From Marinobacter sp. HL-58 (GTDB lineage: Bacteria > Pseudomonadota > Gammaproteobacteria > Pseudomonadales > Oleiphilaceae), in contig NZ_LIHP01000012.1 of NCBI RefSeq assembly GCF_001314605.1, positions 214,997-278,996 of the forward strand: DNA of 64,000 bases. Direction: 5' to 3'. Of this stretch, positions 56,127 through 64,000 are shown one piece after another. Within the stretch, counting starts at the first letter, position 1; each line of letters begins with the position of its first letter. A program made the translations under genes and the position numbers. The notes beneath the pieces were generated by a model, which saw only the letters and a program-made list of their open reading frames with translations, was not told the origin of the DNA and did no database searches.

Positions 56127-56978
56127 ATGAATCACCTTTTCGTAGACAATCTCACGGTTATCGACTTCGCCTACCTGGACGCTACCCGCGGGCTGGTTGG
56201 CGAAAGCTGGATCGTGGACGTGGTTCTTGGCGGTGAACTGGACGATCAGGGCATGGTGTTTGATTTCAGTAACGTCAAACGCACCATCAAGCGGGTCATC
56301 GACGAACGTGTGGATCACCGGCTGGTGATTCCCCGAGGCTATCAAGGGCTCGAATGGAACGAAGATGAGCCTGACCGCTTCACCTGGCAGTTGAAAGACG
56401 GCACGCATATTTTCCATCAGTCACCGGACGAAGCGGTGGTCTGGCTGTCCTGCGAGAGGGTTGTACCGTCCGCGGTTGCCGCCCTTCTTGAGCAGGAACT
56501 GCGGACAGTACTGCCGGCGAATGTGACGGACGTGGAGATTTCGCTGCGGGAGGATGTCATCGAAGGCGCTTACTACCACTATGTTCATGGCCTGAAGAAA
56601 CACCTGGGCAACTGCCAGCGCATTGCCCACGGGCATCGCTCCCCCATCCGAATTGACCGCAATGGGCACCGGGATCGGGACCTGGAGAATCGCTGGGCGA
56701 AGCTCTGGCAGGATATCTACGTGGGGTCCGAGGAGGACGTGACCCAGCGCTGGGTGGCCGGGGATGGCACAGCCTATGTCACCTTCGAGTATGAGGCGAA
56801 CCAGGGGGAGTTTGCGCTGACGATACCGGAAAGCCGGGTTTATATGCTGGACTCGGATACCACGGTGGAGCTGATTGCGGCGCACATTGCAGAGCGACTG
56901 AAATCCGAGTTTCCGGGTGACACGCTTCGGGTCAAGGCCTACGAGGGCGTTGGCAAAGGGGCGATTGCTTCGCGCTGA
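56127..56978 (+). CDS. Two-part PTPS/QueD-family protein with divided active-site residues
   Basis: The 283-residue protein has two 6-pyruvoyltetrahydropterin synthase-like halves; single QueD proteins are ~120 residues. The first half (1-145) keeps GMVFDFSNVK (Asp46), DHR (Asp63-His64) and VEISLRED, but lacks the zinc histidines and reads FAYLDATRGLVGES there. The second half (146-283) has His154, Cys163 and the zinc pair His168-Gly-His170 (NCQRIAHGHRSP), and ends in VKAYEGVG with a candidate catalytic Glu, but lacks the GMVxDF motif. A working site would have to combine both halves. Predicted role: pterin or queuosine-related synthesis, unproven. The ATG at 56127 has CCTCCG-type context but no strong ribosome site. 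It follows the divergent MobA-like gene. Confidence 0.8.
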   Translation: MNHLFVDNLTVIDFAYLDATRGLVGESWIVDVVLGGELDDQGMVFDFSNVKRTIKRVIDERVDHRLVIPRGYQGLEWNEDEPDRFTWQLKDGTHIFHQSPDEAVVWLSCERVVPSAVAALLEQELRTVLPANVTDVEISLREDVIEGAYYHYVHGLKKHLGNCQRIAHGHRSPIRIDRNGHRDRDLENRWAKLWQDIYVGSEEDVTQRWVAGDGTAYVTFEYEANQGEFALTIPESRVYMLDSDTTVELIAAHIAERLKSEFPGDTLRVKAYEGVGKGAIASR

Positions 56979-57024
56979 GCCTGCCCGGTACGTCGGCCCC
57001 CGTCCGTGGAGGCCAGGCGGGACA

Positions 57025-58407
57025 CTAGATCAGGTTGTAGAGGAATACCACGGCGATGCCGGCAGGCGCCAGGTACCGAAGCACGAACATAAAGGCCTTG
57101 AACGCCCCGCCCTCCAGACCAATATCACCCGGCAGGCCTTCCCGCTTCATGGCCCAACCTGCAAACAGGGCAATGGCAAGTCCGCCCAGAGGCATCATCA
57201 GGTTGGAGACCAGGAAGTCCAGCAGGTCGAACACGGTCTTGCCTTCAAAGAAGGCGATGAAGCCCAATGGGTGCAGATCTTCCCACACGTTGAACGACAA
57301 CACCGTGCCGATACCGATGAACCAGATTGCCAGCCCGCCACCCAGGGCACTTTTGGCCCGGCCGACGCCCTTGTGCTCTTCCAGCCACTCCACCACCGGT
57401 TCCAGCATTGAAATGGCGGAGGTAATGGCTGCTACCAGCAGCAGGGCGAAGAAAATGGTGCCGAAAAGCGCACCGCCGCTCATCTGACCGAAAGCCAGCG
57501 GCAGGGTCACGAAGATCAGGCCCGGACCTGTCCCGGCTTCGAGACCGTTGGCAAACACCAGCGGGAAGATGGCAAGCCCGGCGAGCAATGCAACACTGGT
57601 ATCAAGAACGGCAATGGTCATTGCTGTTCTGGCGATGTTGACGTTTTTCGGCAGGTAGGACCCATAGGCCATAAGCACGCCAATGCCGATGCTGAGAGTG
57701 AAAGCCGCATGGCCCAGGGCTGTCAGCACCCCACCTGTGCTCAGCTTGCTGAAATCCGGCGAGAACATGAAGCTCACAGCCCGACCAAAGCTGCCGCTGT
57801 TCATGGCATAGAACACCATGGCAATCAGCAGGACAAACAGCAATGGCATCAGGGTATTCACCGCTCTTTCAAGGCCGGAACGGATTCCCCGGCCAACAAT
57901 AAACACAACAATCGCCATGAACACCGAGTGCCAGAGCAACAGCTCCCACGGGTTCGCCAGCAGCCCTCCGAACTGGCCACCGATGGCTTCTGCGTCCGCG
58001 CCGGTAAACAGACCGGCAGCGGCCTTACCGATATAGACCAGGGCCCAGCCACCGATAACCGCGTAGAACGATAGCACCAGGAATGAGGCGATAACACCGT
58101 TCCAGCCGATCGCTCTCCATCCCCTGGCAGTGCCCTCGGTTCTGGTCAAGGTACGCATGGTCGCCACGGGGCTCTGGCCACCCCGACGGCCGATCATGGT
58201 TTCGGCGATCAATACTGGTACCCCAATAAGGAAAATACAGGCGAGATAGATAAGCACGAAAGCGCCGCCGCCGTTTTCCCCGGTGATGTAGGGAAACTTC
58301 CAGATGTTTCCGAGGCCGACAGCCGAGCCGGCAGCGGCGAGGATGAAAGCCATCCGTGAAGACCAGAGGTTATTGGCCTGCTGGTGTGGTTGGGTGTTCT
58401 GACTCAT
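57025..58407 (-). CDS. Sodium-dependent transporter of the NSS (SNF) family
   Basis: Inner-membrane Na+-coupled symporter of 460 residues with about 11 membrane segments. Signatures are WSSRMAFILAAAGSAVGLGNIWKFPYI (about 15-41) with the Na+/substrate site GLGNIWKFP, and GGGAFVLIYLACIFLIG in the third helix. Members carry amino acids; bacterial ones include tryptophan and tyrosine transporters. Its place upstream of an aromatic aminotransferase and IOR in the same direction suggests an aromatic amino acid. 66 bases separate its start from the aminotransferase stop codon. Confidence 0.9.
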   Translation of the reverse strand: MSQNTQPHQQANNLWSSRMAFILAAAGSAVGLGNIWKFPYITGENGGGAFVLIYLACIFLIGVPVLIAETMIGRRGGQSPVATMRTLTRTEGTARGWRAIGWNGVIASFLVLSFYAVIGGWALVYIGKAAAGLFTGADAEAIGGQFGGLLANPWELLLWHSVFMAIVVFIVGRGIRSGLERAVNTLMPLLFVLLIAMVFYAMNSGSFGRAVSFMFSPDFSKLSTGGVLTALGHAAFTLSIGIGVLMAYGSYLPKNVNIARTAMTIAVLDTSVALLAGLAIFPLVFANGLEAGTGPGLIFVTLPLAFGQMSGGALFGTIFFALLLVAAITSAISMLEPVVEWLEEHKGVGRAKSALGGGLAIWFIGIGTVLSFNVWEDLHPLGFIAFFEGKTVFDLLDFLVSNLMMPLGGLAIALFAGWAMKREGLPGDIGLEGGAFKAFMFVLRYLAPAGIAVVFLYNLI

Positions 58408-58473
58408 AGTGGTCTCCGGCTAGTTGTTTTTGTCGGATTGAGTGTCTGATCTGCTGAAATTGAAGCTGGCTGC

Positions 58474-59658
58474 CTACCTGAGGACGTCGCGCAAGGCATC
58501 TGCCACCGCTGGCAGGACCCGGTCATTCAGCCCTGCCACGTTGACCCGGCTGCTCCCGAGCATGTATATGCCATACTCCTCTCTTAACCGGTTCACCTGC
58601 GCCGGGCTGATCCCCATAAAAGAGAACATGCCACGCTGCCGTGCAATAAAGTCGAAATCACCCACCGGCGCAAGTGCCTCGGCAAAAGCATGGCGCAGGT
58701 GCAGGATCCGCTCGCACATTCCTGTCAGCTCGTCCTGCCACCGGGCCCGCAACCCGTCATCTCCGAGCACCGTCTCCACGATGGCGGCACCGTGGGCCGG
58801 CGGCATGGAATAATGGGAGCGGATGATGCTCAGCAGCTGGCTGGTGGCCGCCGAGTTGATGGTGGCCGTACCTGAGACAAGAACAAGTGCTCCCGTGCGC
58901 TCCCGATACAGACCAAAGTTCTTGGAACAGGACGCGGCAATCAGCATTTCCGGCACCTCACCCGCAAGGTGTCTCAGGCCCGCCGCATCAGGTTCCAGCC
59001 CCTCGCCCAGCCCCTGGTAGGCCATATCCACGAAAGGCAGCAGCCCCTTGCGCTGGATCAGGCTGGCAACGTCCTTCCATTGTGGCAGGCTCAGGTCCGC
59101 GCCCGAGGGGTTATGACAGCAGCCATGGAGCAGCACCACATCACCCGCTTCCGCCCTCTCGAGGGTTTCCAGCATGGCATCGAAGTCTACCTGCAACGTT
59201 TGCGGATTCAGGTACGGATATTCGCGGATGGTCAGGCCGGCGCCTCCCAGCAGGGGAAGGTGATTGGCCCAGGTCGGGGTACTCACCCACACCGTGGTGT
59301 CCGGCTTGCAGAGGCGCAGAAACTCGGCTCCCATGCGCAGGGCGCCACAGCCACCCGGAGTCTGGACGACGGCGGTCCGACCGCTCTGGATCAACGGGCT
59401 GTTGACTCCCAGGATCAGCTCCGCCATTGCGCTATTGAAACCAGCGGAACCCGCCGGCCCCACGTAACTCTTGGTGATTTCACCCTCAAGCAGACGCCGT
59501 TCGGCTTCATGCACGGCGGCCATGATGGGCGTATTACCCGCGTCATCCTTGTAAACGCCTATCCCCAGATCCACCTTGTCCGGTCGGGAGTCTTCCCGGA
59601 ACGCCTGCATCAGCTGCAGGATCGGGTCCGGTGGCAGAGACTTCAGGACTTCAAACAT
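58474..59658 (-). CDS. Class I aromatic/aspartate aminotransferase
   Basis: PLP enzyme of fold type I with 394 residues. It belongs to the AspC/TyrB group: substrate-binding GGCGALRMGAEFL (about 103-115), DxA-Y motif around DMAYQGLGEG, PLP lysine in CSKNFGLYRERTGAL, and the C-terminal RVNVAGLN with Arg for substrate. It should exchange amino groups between aromatic (or dicarboxylic) amino acids and 2-oxoglutarate. The ATG at 59658 overlaps the IOR stop codon by eight bases, so the two are translationally coupled. Its product, an arylpyruvate, is the substrate of the enzyme upstream. Confidence 0.93.
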   Translation of the reverse strand: MFEVLKSLPPDPILQLMQAFREDSRPDKVDLGIGVYKDDAGNTPIMAAVHEAERRLLEGEITKSYVGPAGSAGFNSAMAELILGVNSPLIQSGRTAVVQTPGGCGALRMGAEFLRLCKPDTTVWVSTPTWANHLPLLGGAGLTIREYPYLNPQTLQVDFDAMLETLERAEAGDVVLLHGCCHNPSGADLSLPQWKDVASLIQRKGLLPFVDMAYQGLGEGLEPDAAGLRHLAGEVPEMLIAASCSKNFGLYRERTGALVLVSGTATINSAATSQLLSIIRSHYSMPPAHGAAIVETVLGDDGLRARWQDELTGMCERILHLRHAFAEALAPVGDFDFIARQRGMFSFMGISPAQVNRLREEYGIYMLGSSRVNVAGLNDRVLPAVADALRDVLR

Positions 59659-62600
59659 GGTCCACCTCCCTGTCGGCCGGCTGAGTGCGGATGAGGGTCG
59701 GGCGACCAGTGTCCAGCGCCTTTGTCAGTTGGGCCTGTTTCTCCCGGATTCCTTCTGCCGCCTGCTCACGCACCGGCCCGAAGCCGCGCACATCCGCTGG
59801 AAGTTCCGCCAGTTGCAGGAAGGTCTCATAGTTGCTCGCGTCCAGTTCCCGGCCTATGCGGGCCACCAGGTTCTGATAGTCTTTCAGCATGGCGCGATCC
59901 AGCTTCCGGTCTGCGGAGTAGCTGAACGGATCCACCGGGGTTCCCCGCAGGGCGCGGAATTTCGCCAGCAGCCTGAAGGCACCCAGCATCCAGGGGCCGA
60001 AGCGGCGTTTTTTGGGACGCCCCTGGGCATCGGTTTTGCCGTTGAGTAGCGGGGGAGCCAGGTGAAAATGGACCTTGAAGTCGCCCTCGAACGTGTCATT
60101 CACTTCTTTCATGAAATCGGTTTCCGTGAAGAGGCGGGCCACTTCGTACTCGTCCTTGTAGGCCATGAACCGATAAAGCTGCTGCGCCACGGCCCGGGTC
60201 AACAGCAGGTTGTTGTGCCCCAGTGCTTCCTCAACCTTGCGGACTCCAGCAACACTGTTCAGGTACTGATCGGCCCAACGCTGGCTCTGATAGCTGACAA
60301 GGTGCCGGTGACGGGTCTGGAGGAGTTGATCCAGGGTTGGCTCGGATTTTACCTCCACAGCTTTTGCCTGGCCGGTATCCAGCAGGACCGTTACGGCGTT
60401 CAGATCAACCGCGGCCAGGCGCCCCCAACCGAAGGCCTCCTTGTTGCGATCAACGGCCACACCATTGAGCTCGATGGCTTTCATCAGGGCTTCCCGGGAC
60501 AGCGGCAGCAGCCCTTTTTGCCAGGCAAAGCCAAGAATCATGACGTTGGAGAAAACCGTATCACCCATCAGTTTCTCTGCAATACCATTGGCATCAAGCT
60601 GATCGTAATGGTCCTCGCCCACCGCATCCCGGAGCAGGCCCAGCCGTTTTTCCGCCTGCATATCGGCATCACGGTAGAGCACGTAGTCAGCAGTGGGCAG
60701 TTCCGCTTCGTTGGCAACAATGCGGGTATGGTTTGGTCTGAGCACACTCAGAGCCTTCTGGGATGACGCCACCACCAGATCACAGGCGATAACCGCGTCG
60801 GCCTGACCATTGCTGATCCGCACCTGGTGCAGCTTTTCGGGCGATGGCGCCATACGCACGTAGCTCAGAACGGTGCCGCCCTTCTGGGCGAAGCCCATGA
60901 AATCCAGTACCGACGCGCCCCGCGACTCCAGGTGCGCAGCCATGGTGATCAGTTGGCCCACGGTGACCACACCTGTACCGCCAACACCACCAACGAGCAG
61001 GTCATAGGATCCGGTCATCCGGGGCAGTTCCGGCGCCGGCACACTGGCCAGCTTGCGGGTCAGCACGGAGCCGGTGTCCATGCCCCGGGATTTACGCAAC
61101 CGCCCGCCTTCAATCGTGACAAAGCTGGGACAGAAGCCATTGACGCACGAAAAGTCCTTGTTGCACGAAGACTGATCGATCTTGCGCTTTCGGCCCAGTT
61201 CGGTTTTGCGGGGCACCACTGAAAGACAGTTGGACTGCACCGAGCAGTCGCCACAGCCTTCGCACACGTGGTGATTGATGAAGGCGCGCCTGGCCGGGTC
61301 CGGGAACTGATTACGCTTGCGCCGCCGGCGTTTTTCGGCGGCACAGGTCTGGTCGTAGATCAGCACGGTGCAGCCGGCGATATCCCGCAGTTCCCGCTGA
61401 ACCGTATCCAGCTCGGAGCGGTCGTGAAAGGTGACGTCTTTTGGAAACTGATCCTCATGGCCATTGTACTTTTCCGGCTCATCACTGAGCACCACAACCC
61501 GGCGGACGCCTTCGGATGCGACCTGCTGGGCAATCATGGGGACGGTTATCTGGCCATCCACCGGCTGCCCTCCGGTCATGGCGACCGCGTCGTTGAACAG
61601 GATCTTGTAAGTGATGTTGATCCCGGCTGCCACTGCCTGGCGGATGGCCATGGATCCGGAGTGAAAATAGGTACCCTCGCCCAGGTTCTGGAAAACATGG
61701 GGGTTGCCGGTATAACGACTCTTGCCAATCCAGTTGACCCCTTCCCCGCCCATCTGGATCAGAGATTCCGTGTTCCTACCCATCCAGGAAGCCATGAAGT
61801 GGCAACCAATGCCGGCGAGAGCCTTGCTGCCCTCAGGCACCCTGGTGGATGTATTGTGAGGACAGCCAGAGCAGAAATACGGTAGCCGCTTGACGCCCCC
61901 GGGATCCTGGGCGGTGGACATGGCACTGATCTCTGCCATGCGGGCACTGAAATCCACAGAGAAGAAACGTCCAAGCCTGGCTGCGAGATAGCCGGCAACC
62001 AGCTTTGGGCTCAGCTCGCCAACATAGGGAATCAGCGGGCGCCCCAATTCATCCTGTTTTCCGGTAATCAGCACCTCTCCCGGGCGATCTGGCTCGGACA
62101 TGTATTCCTTGATCTGACTCTCAATAATGCCGCGCTTCTCTTCAATGACCAGAACTTCCTCTTTTCCATGAACGAAGTTGAGGATACCGCGGCGCTCCAG
62201 CGGCCAGACCATGCCGATTTTGTAGATATCCAGCCCCATATCCCGGGCCCTGTCTTCATCAATGCCCAGCAGATCCAGGGCCTCGAGAAGGTCCAGATGG
62301 CCCTTGCCGGTGGTCACAATACCAAAACGGGCTTCCGGGTTGCGATACAGGCAACGGTCAATGGGATTCGCCCGGGCGAAGGCCTGAACCGCGGCCAGCT
62401 TGTGTTCGATTCTGGTTTCCAGTTGGGGCCCGGGCAAGTCGGGCCAGCGGTAGTGGAGACCGCTTTCGGGCGCGGTGAAATCATCCGGCGTCACGAATTC
62501 CGGCAGCGGGGGCAATTCCACTGAAGCCGCGCTTTCAACCGTCTCGGAAATCGCCTTGAACCCCACCCAGCAGCCGCTGTATCGGGACAGGGCGTAGCCC

Positions 62601-63169
62601 CAGAGACCGAACTCCAGATACTCGGCAAGGTTGGCCGGGTTGATGGTGGGCATGAAGAAGCTCATGAAAGCTACATCGGACTGGTGAGGCATGGAGGAGG
62701 ACACGCAACCATGATCATCTCCGGCAACCACCAGAACACCCCCGTGGGGGGATGAACCATAGGTGGTGCCGTGCTTGAGGGCATCACCGGCGCGGTCAAC
62801 CCCGGGACCCTTGCCATACCAGAGCCCGAAAACACCATCCACCTGCCGGTCATCATCGGTCTCCACCTGCTGGGTGCCCAACATGATGGTGGCAGCAAGG
62901 TCCTCGCTTATGGCCGGCACGAAGTCGATACGGTTGTCATCAAGCAGGGTTTTGGCCTGCCAGAGGGCCTGGTCGTATGCCCCCAGGGGAGACCCCCGGT
63001 AACCGCTGACCATTCCTGCGGTATTCAGCCCCTGTTTGCGATCCAGGGCTGCCTGCATCAGAGGTATTCGCACCAGAGCCTGGGTTCCCGTCAGGAAAAC
63101 CCGACCGGACTCCCGCAAGTAACGATCTTCCAGTTTGTAATTGTCGAGTTGGGGGGTATCGGCGGACAT
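59651..63169 (-). CDS. Indolepyruvate:ferredoxin oxidoreductase, fused alpha-beta form
   Basis: Large 1172-residue thiamine-pyrophosphate and Fe-S enzyme that converts arylpyruvates (indolepyruvate and related) to aryl-acetyl-CoA with ferredoxin reduction. The alpha part (1-~720) has GYRGSPLGAYDQALW near 60 and the TPP-binding region with EGVNWIGKSRY. The beta part (from ~730) begins GVGGTGVVTVGQLI. Between them lies a ferredoxin-like cysteine cluster, CEGCGDCSVQSNC and CNKDFSCVNGFC (about 635-680). No separate ferredoxin gene lies nearby. The start is the ATG at 63169 (GGAGGG upstream). It is divergent from the Lrp-type regulator and runs on into the aminotransferase and transporter genes. 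Confidence 0.92.
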   Translation of the reverse strand: MSADTPQLDNYKLEDRYLRESGRVFLTGTQALVRIPLMQAALDRKQGLNTAGMVSGYRGSPLGAYDQALWQAKTLLDDNRIDFVPAISEDLAATIMLGTQQVETDDDRQVDGVFGLWYGKGPGVDRAGDALKHGTTYGSSPHGGVLVVAGDDHGCVSSSMPHQSDVAFMSFFMPTINPANLAEYLEFGLWGYALSRYSGCWVGFKAISETVESAASVELPPLPEFVTPDDFTAPESGLHYRWPDLPGPQLETRIEHKLAAVQAFARANPIDRCLYRNPEARFGIVTTGKGHLDLLEALDLLGIDEDRARDMGLDIYKIGMVWPLERRGILNFVHGKEEVLVIEEKRGIIESQIKEYMSEPDRPGEVLITGKQDELGRPLIPYVGELSPKLVAGYLAARLGRFFSVDFSARMAEISAMSTAQDPGGVKRLPYFCSGCPHNTSTRVPEGSKALAGIGCHFMASWMGRNTESLIQMGGEGVNWIGKSRYTGNPHVFQNLGEGTYFHSGSMAIRQAVAAGINITYKILFNDAVAMTGGQPVDGQITVPMIAQQVASEGVRRVVVLSDEPEKYNGHEDQFPKDVTFHDRSELDTVQRELRDIAGCTVLIYDQTCAAEKRRRRKRNQFPDPARRAFINHHVCEGCGDCSVQSNCLSVVPRKTELGRKRKIDQSSCNKDFSCVNGFCPSFVTIEGGRLRKSRGMDTGSVLTRKLASVPAPELPRMTGSYDLLVGGVGGTGVVTVGQLITMAAHLESRGASVLDFMGFAQKGGTVLSYVRMAPSPEKLHQVRISNGQADAVIACDLVVASSQKALSVLRPNHTRIVANEAELPTADYVLYRDADMQAEKRLGLLRDAVGEDHYDQLDANGIAEKLMGDTVFSNVMILGFAWQKGLLPLSREALMKAIELNGVAVDRNKEAFGWGRLAAVDLNAVTVLLDTGQAKAVEVKSEPTLDQLLQTRHRHLVSYQSQRWADQYLNSVAGVRKVEEALGHNNLLLTRAVAQQLYRFMAYKDEYEVARLFTETDFMKEVNDTFEGDFKVHFHLAPPLLNGKTDAQGRPKKRRFGPWMLGAFRLLAKFRALRGTPVDPFSYSADRKLDRAMLKDYQNLVARIGRELDASNYETFLQLAELPADVRGFGPVREQAAEGIREKQAQLTKALDTGRPTLIRTQPADREVDHV

Positions 63170-63258
63170 GGCGCCCTCCTTGTTGTCGATTTTATGACCA
63201 GAATTCTAGAGGGAAGTCCGCAAAAGGTGCTTGCTTATTGGAGTGAGGTTTCAGTCAT

Positions 63259-63287
63259 TTGCGAAAGGATGTTTGATAAAAGACAAT
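63259..63287 (+). promoter_or_regulatory. Candidate promoter of the Lrp-type regulator
   Basis: TTGCGA (63259-63264) and GACAAT (63282-63287) are 17 bases apart, about 35-65 bases before the regulator start. Two similar tracts TTTGATAAAAGACAA (63272-63286) and TTTGACAAAAATC (63302-63314) lie 30 bases apart and may serve regulator binding. Confidence 0.35.
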
Positions 63288-63326
63288 AACAAGAAAGAAC
63301 CTTTGACAAAAATCAGGTGTTACCAA

Positions 63327-63806
63327 ATGAAACAGGTTGAACTGGACAAGCTGGACAGGCGGATCCTGTCGGTGCTGCAGCAGGACGGGCGTATCAGTAA
63401 CCAGCTACTGGCAGACCAGGTAGGGTTGTCACCGGCGGCCTGCTGGCGACGGGTAAGGGCTCTCGAGGAAAGTCGCATCATTCGGGGATACAGCGCAAGA
63501 GTGGATCCGGAAAGCATCGGTCAGGGGCTGTGCGTGCTGGTCAATCTTTCACTGCAGCGGCATACCATAGACAGCACCGAAGAGATTGAACAGCAGGTAA
63601 GCAGTTACCCGGAGGTGCTCCAGTGTTTTGCGGTTACCGGTAATGCAGATTTCGTACTGAGGGTGATCGTGCCGGATATGGCCAGCTATGACCGATTCCT
63701 GAACGAAAAGATCTTTACCTTGCAGGGCATTGCGCAGGTGAACTCCAACTTTGCCTTGCGAGAAATAAAGAACACCGAAACCATCCCGGTGGAAGGCACG
63801 ACTTGA
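63327..63806 (+). CDS. Lrp/AsnC-family regulator
   Basis: Transcription factor of 159 residues with an N-terminal helix-turn-helix ([39 protein letters not shown]; about 8-47) and a C-terminal RAM ligand-binding domain (VLVNLSLQRHTIDSTEEIEQQ, FAVTGNADFVLRVIV). The start is the ATG at 63327. It is divergent from the IOR-aminotransferase-transporter set and so probably controls it in response to an aromatic amino acid, as such regulators commonly do for adjacent transport and catabolic genes. A strong terminator follows. Confidence 0.92.
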   Translation: MKQVELDKLDRRILSVLQQDGRISNQLLADQVGLSPAACWRRVRALEESRIIRGYSARVDPESIGQGLCVLVNLSLQRHTIDSTEEIEQQVSSYPEVLQCFAVTGNADFVLRVIVPDMASYDRFLNEKIFTLQGIAQVNSNFALREIKNTETIPVEGTT

Positions 63807-63844
63807 GGGGCCACTGCAAGCCCCAGCGGTATCAGTGGGTATCA

Positions 63845-63876
63845 TCAAAAAAACCGCCCGAAGGCGGTTTTTTTGA
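63845..63876 (+). terminator. Rho-independent terminator of the Lrp-type gene
   Basis: AAACCGCC-CGAA-GGCGGTTT with seven T downstream. It lies about 40 bases after the stop codon. Confidence 0.92.
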
Positions 63877-63910
63877 TGGCCGGCCGGTGGACTAAACCGA
63901 CAAGCCGTAT

Positions 63911-63986
63911 TGGCGTCCCCTAGGGGGTTCGAACCCCTGTTGCCGCCGTGAAAGGGCGGAGTCCTAGGCCACTAGACGAAGGGGAC
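63911..63986 (-). tRNA. tRNA-Glu (anticodon UUC)
   Basis: Reverse-strand cloverleaf of 76 bases with encoded CCA. The acceptor is GTCCCCT/AGGGGAC, the anticodon loop CTTTCAC is closed by CCGCC/GGCGG and gives TTC, and the T-arm is complete. The promoter lies outside the window. Confidence 0.95.
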
Positions 63987-64000
63987 TAGAAATTGGTGGA

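Noticed and set aside
1..64000. CRISPR arrays, phage genes, insertion sequences or defence systems
   Set aside because: No regularly spaced repeats, transposase, integrase or nuclease/helicase clusters were seen on reading both strands; the content is core chromosome.

Overview
The window looks like chromosomal core DNA of a Marinobacter-like gammaproteobacterium. This is inferred from gene order and protein character, without any database search. The tRNA-Pro/Arg/His/Leu cluster running into trigger factor, the glnS-cysS block facing ppiB-lpxH, and the rne/rluC/HAD/sppA/maf/yceD/rpmF/plsX/fab series are all layouts known from the Pseudomonas/Marinobacter side of the class. I see no phage, insertion sequence, CRISPR array or defence island.

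Layout. 1-1213: trigger factor (cut by the window edge) behind four tRNA genes and a near-consensus promoter. 1309-9301: folD, malate synthase G, cysS, glnS, ppiB, lpxH, with REP-like repeats behind folD and a nested cruciform between glnS and cysS. 9338-15080: an envelope cluster made of an LtaS-like membrane sulfatase-fold enzyme, a membrane glycerophosphodiesterase, and two uncharacterized envelope proteins. 15252-20440: fpr with a FinR-like LysR regulator, miaE and acnB. 20441-20966: a gene-free stretch with two inverted copies of a ~103-base palindromic repeat. 20967-26838: proline catabolism (putP, a putA lacking its DNA-binding domain, and a PruR-like AraC regulator).

26906-38410: a long minus-strand run for RNA modification, cell envelope and fatty acid synthesis (rluC, HAD phosphatase, sppA; then yceD, rpmF, plsX, fabD, fabG, acpP, fabF, pabC, mltG, tmk), with maf facing the other way. 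The yceD-rpmF-plsX-fab part starts at a consensus promoter so close to yceD that the message should be nearly leaderless. 38411-42259: RNase E with a ~530-base structured leader. 42263-45227: small genes (UPF0149, PHP phosphoesterase, YciI, SH3, PilZ). 45288-49171: rraA downstream of ppsA, divergent from the PEP synthase regulator ppsR.

49234-56978: an M16 protease, a small membrane protein, a PEGA/MORN protein, a membrane-tethered receiver protein, a MobA-like nucleotidyltransferase and a duplicated PTPS-family protein whose active-site residues are divided between its halves. 57025-63806: an aromatic (or related) amino acid module: NSS transporter, class I aminotransferase, fused indolepyruvate:ferredoxin oxidoreductase and a divergent Lrp-type regulator. 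A tRNA-Glu gene lies at the right edge.

Most genes are ordinary housekeeping genes. The least explained parts are the LtaS-like/GDPD cluster, the PEGA-MORN plus tethered receiver pair, the split-site PTPS protein, the palindromic repeats, and the leaders of rne and yceD.
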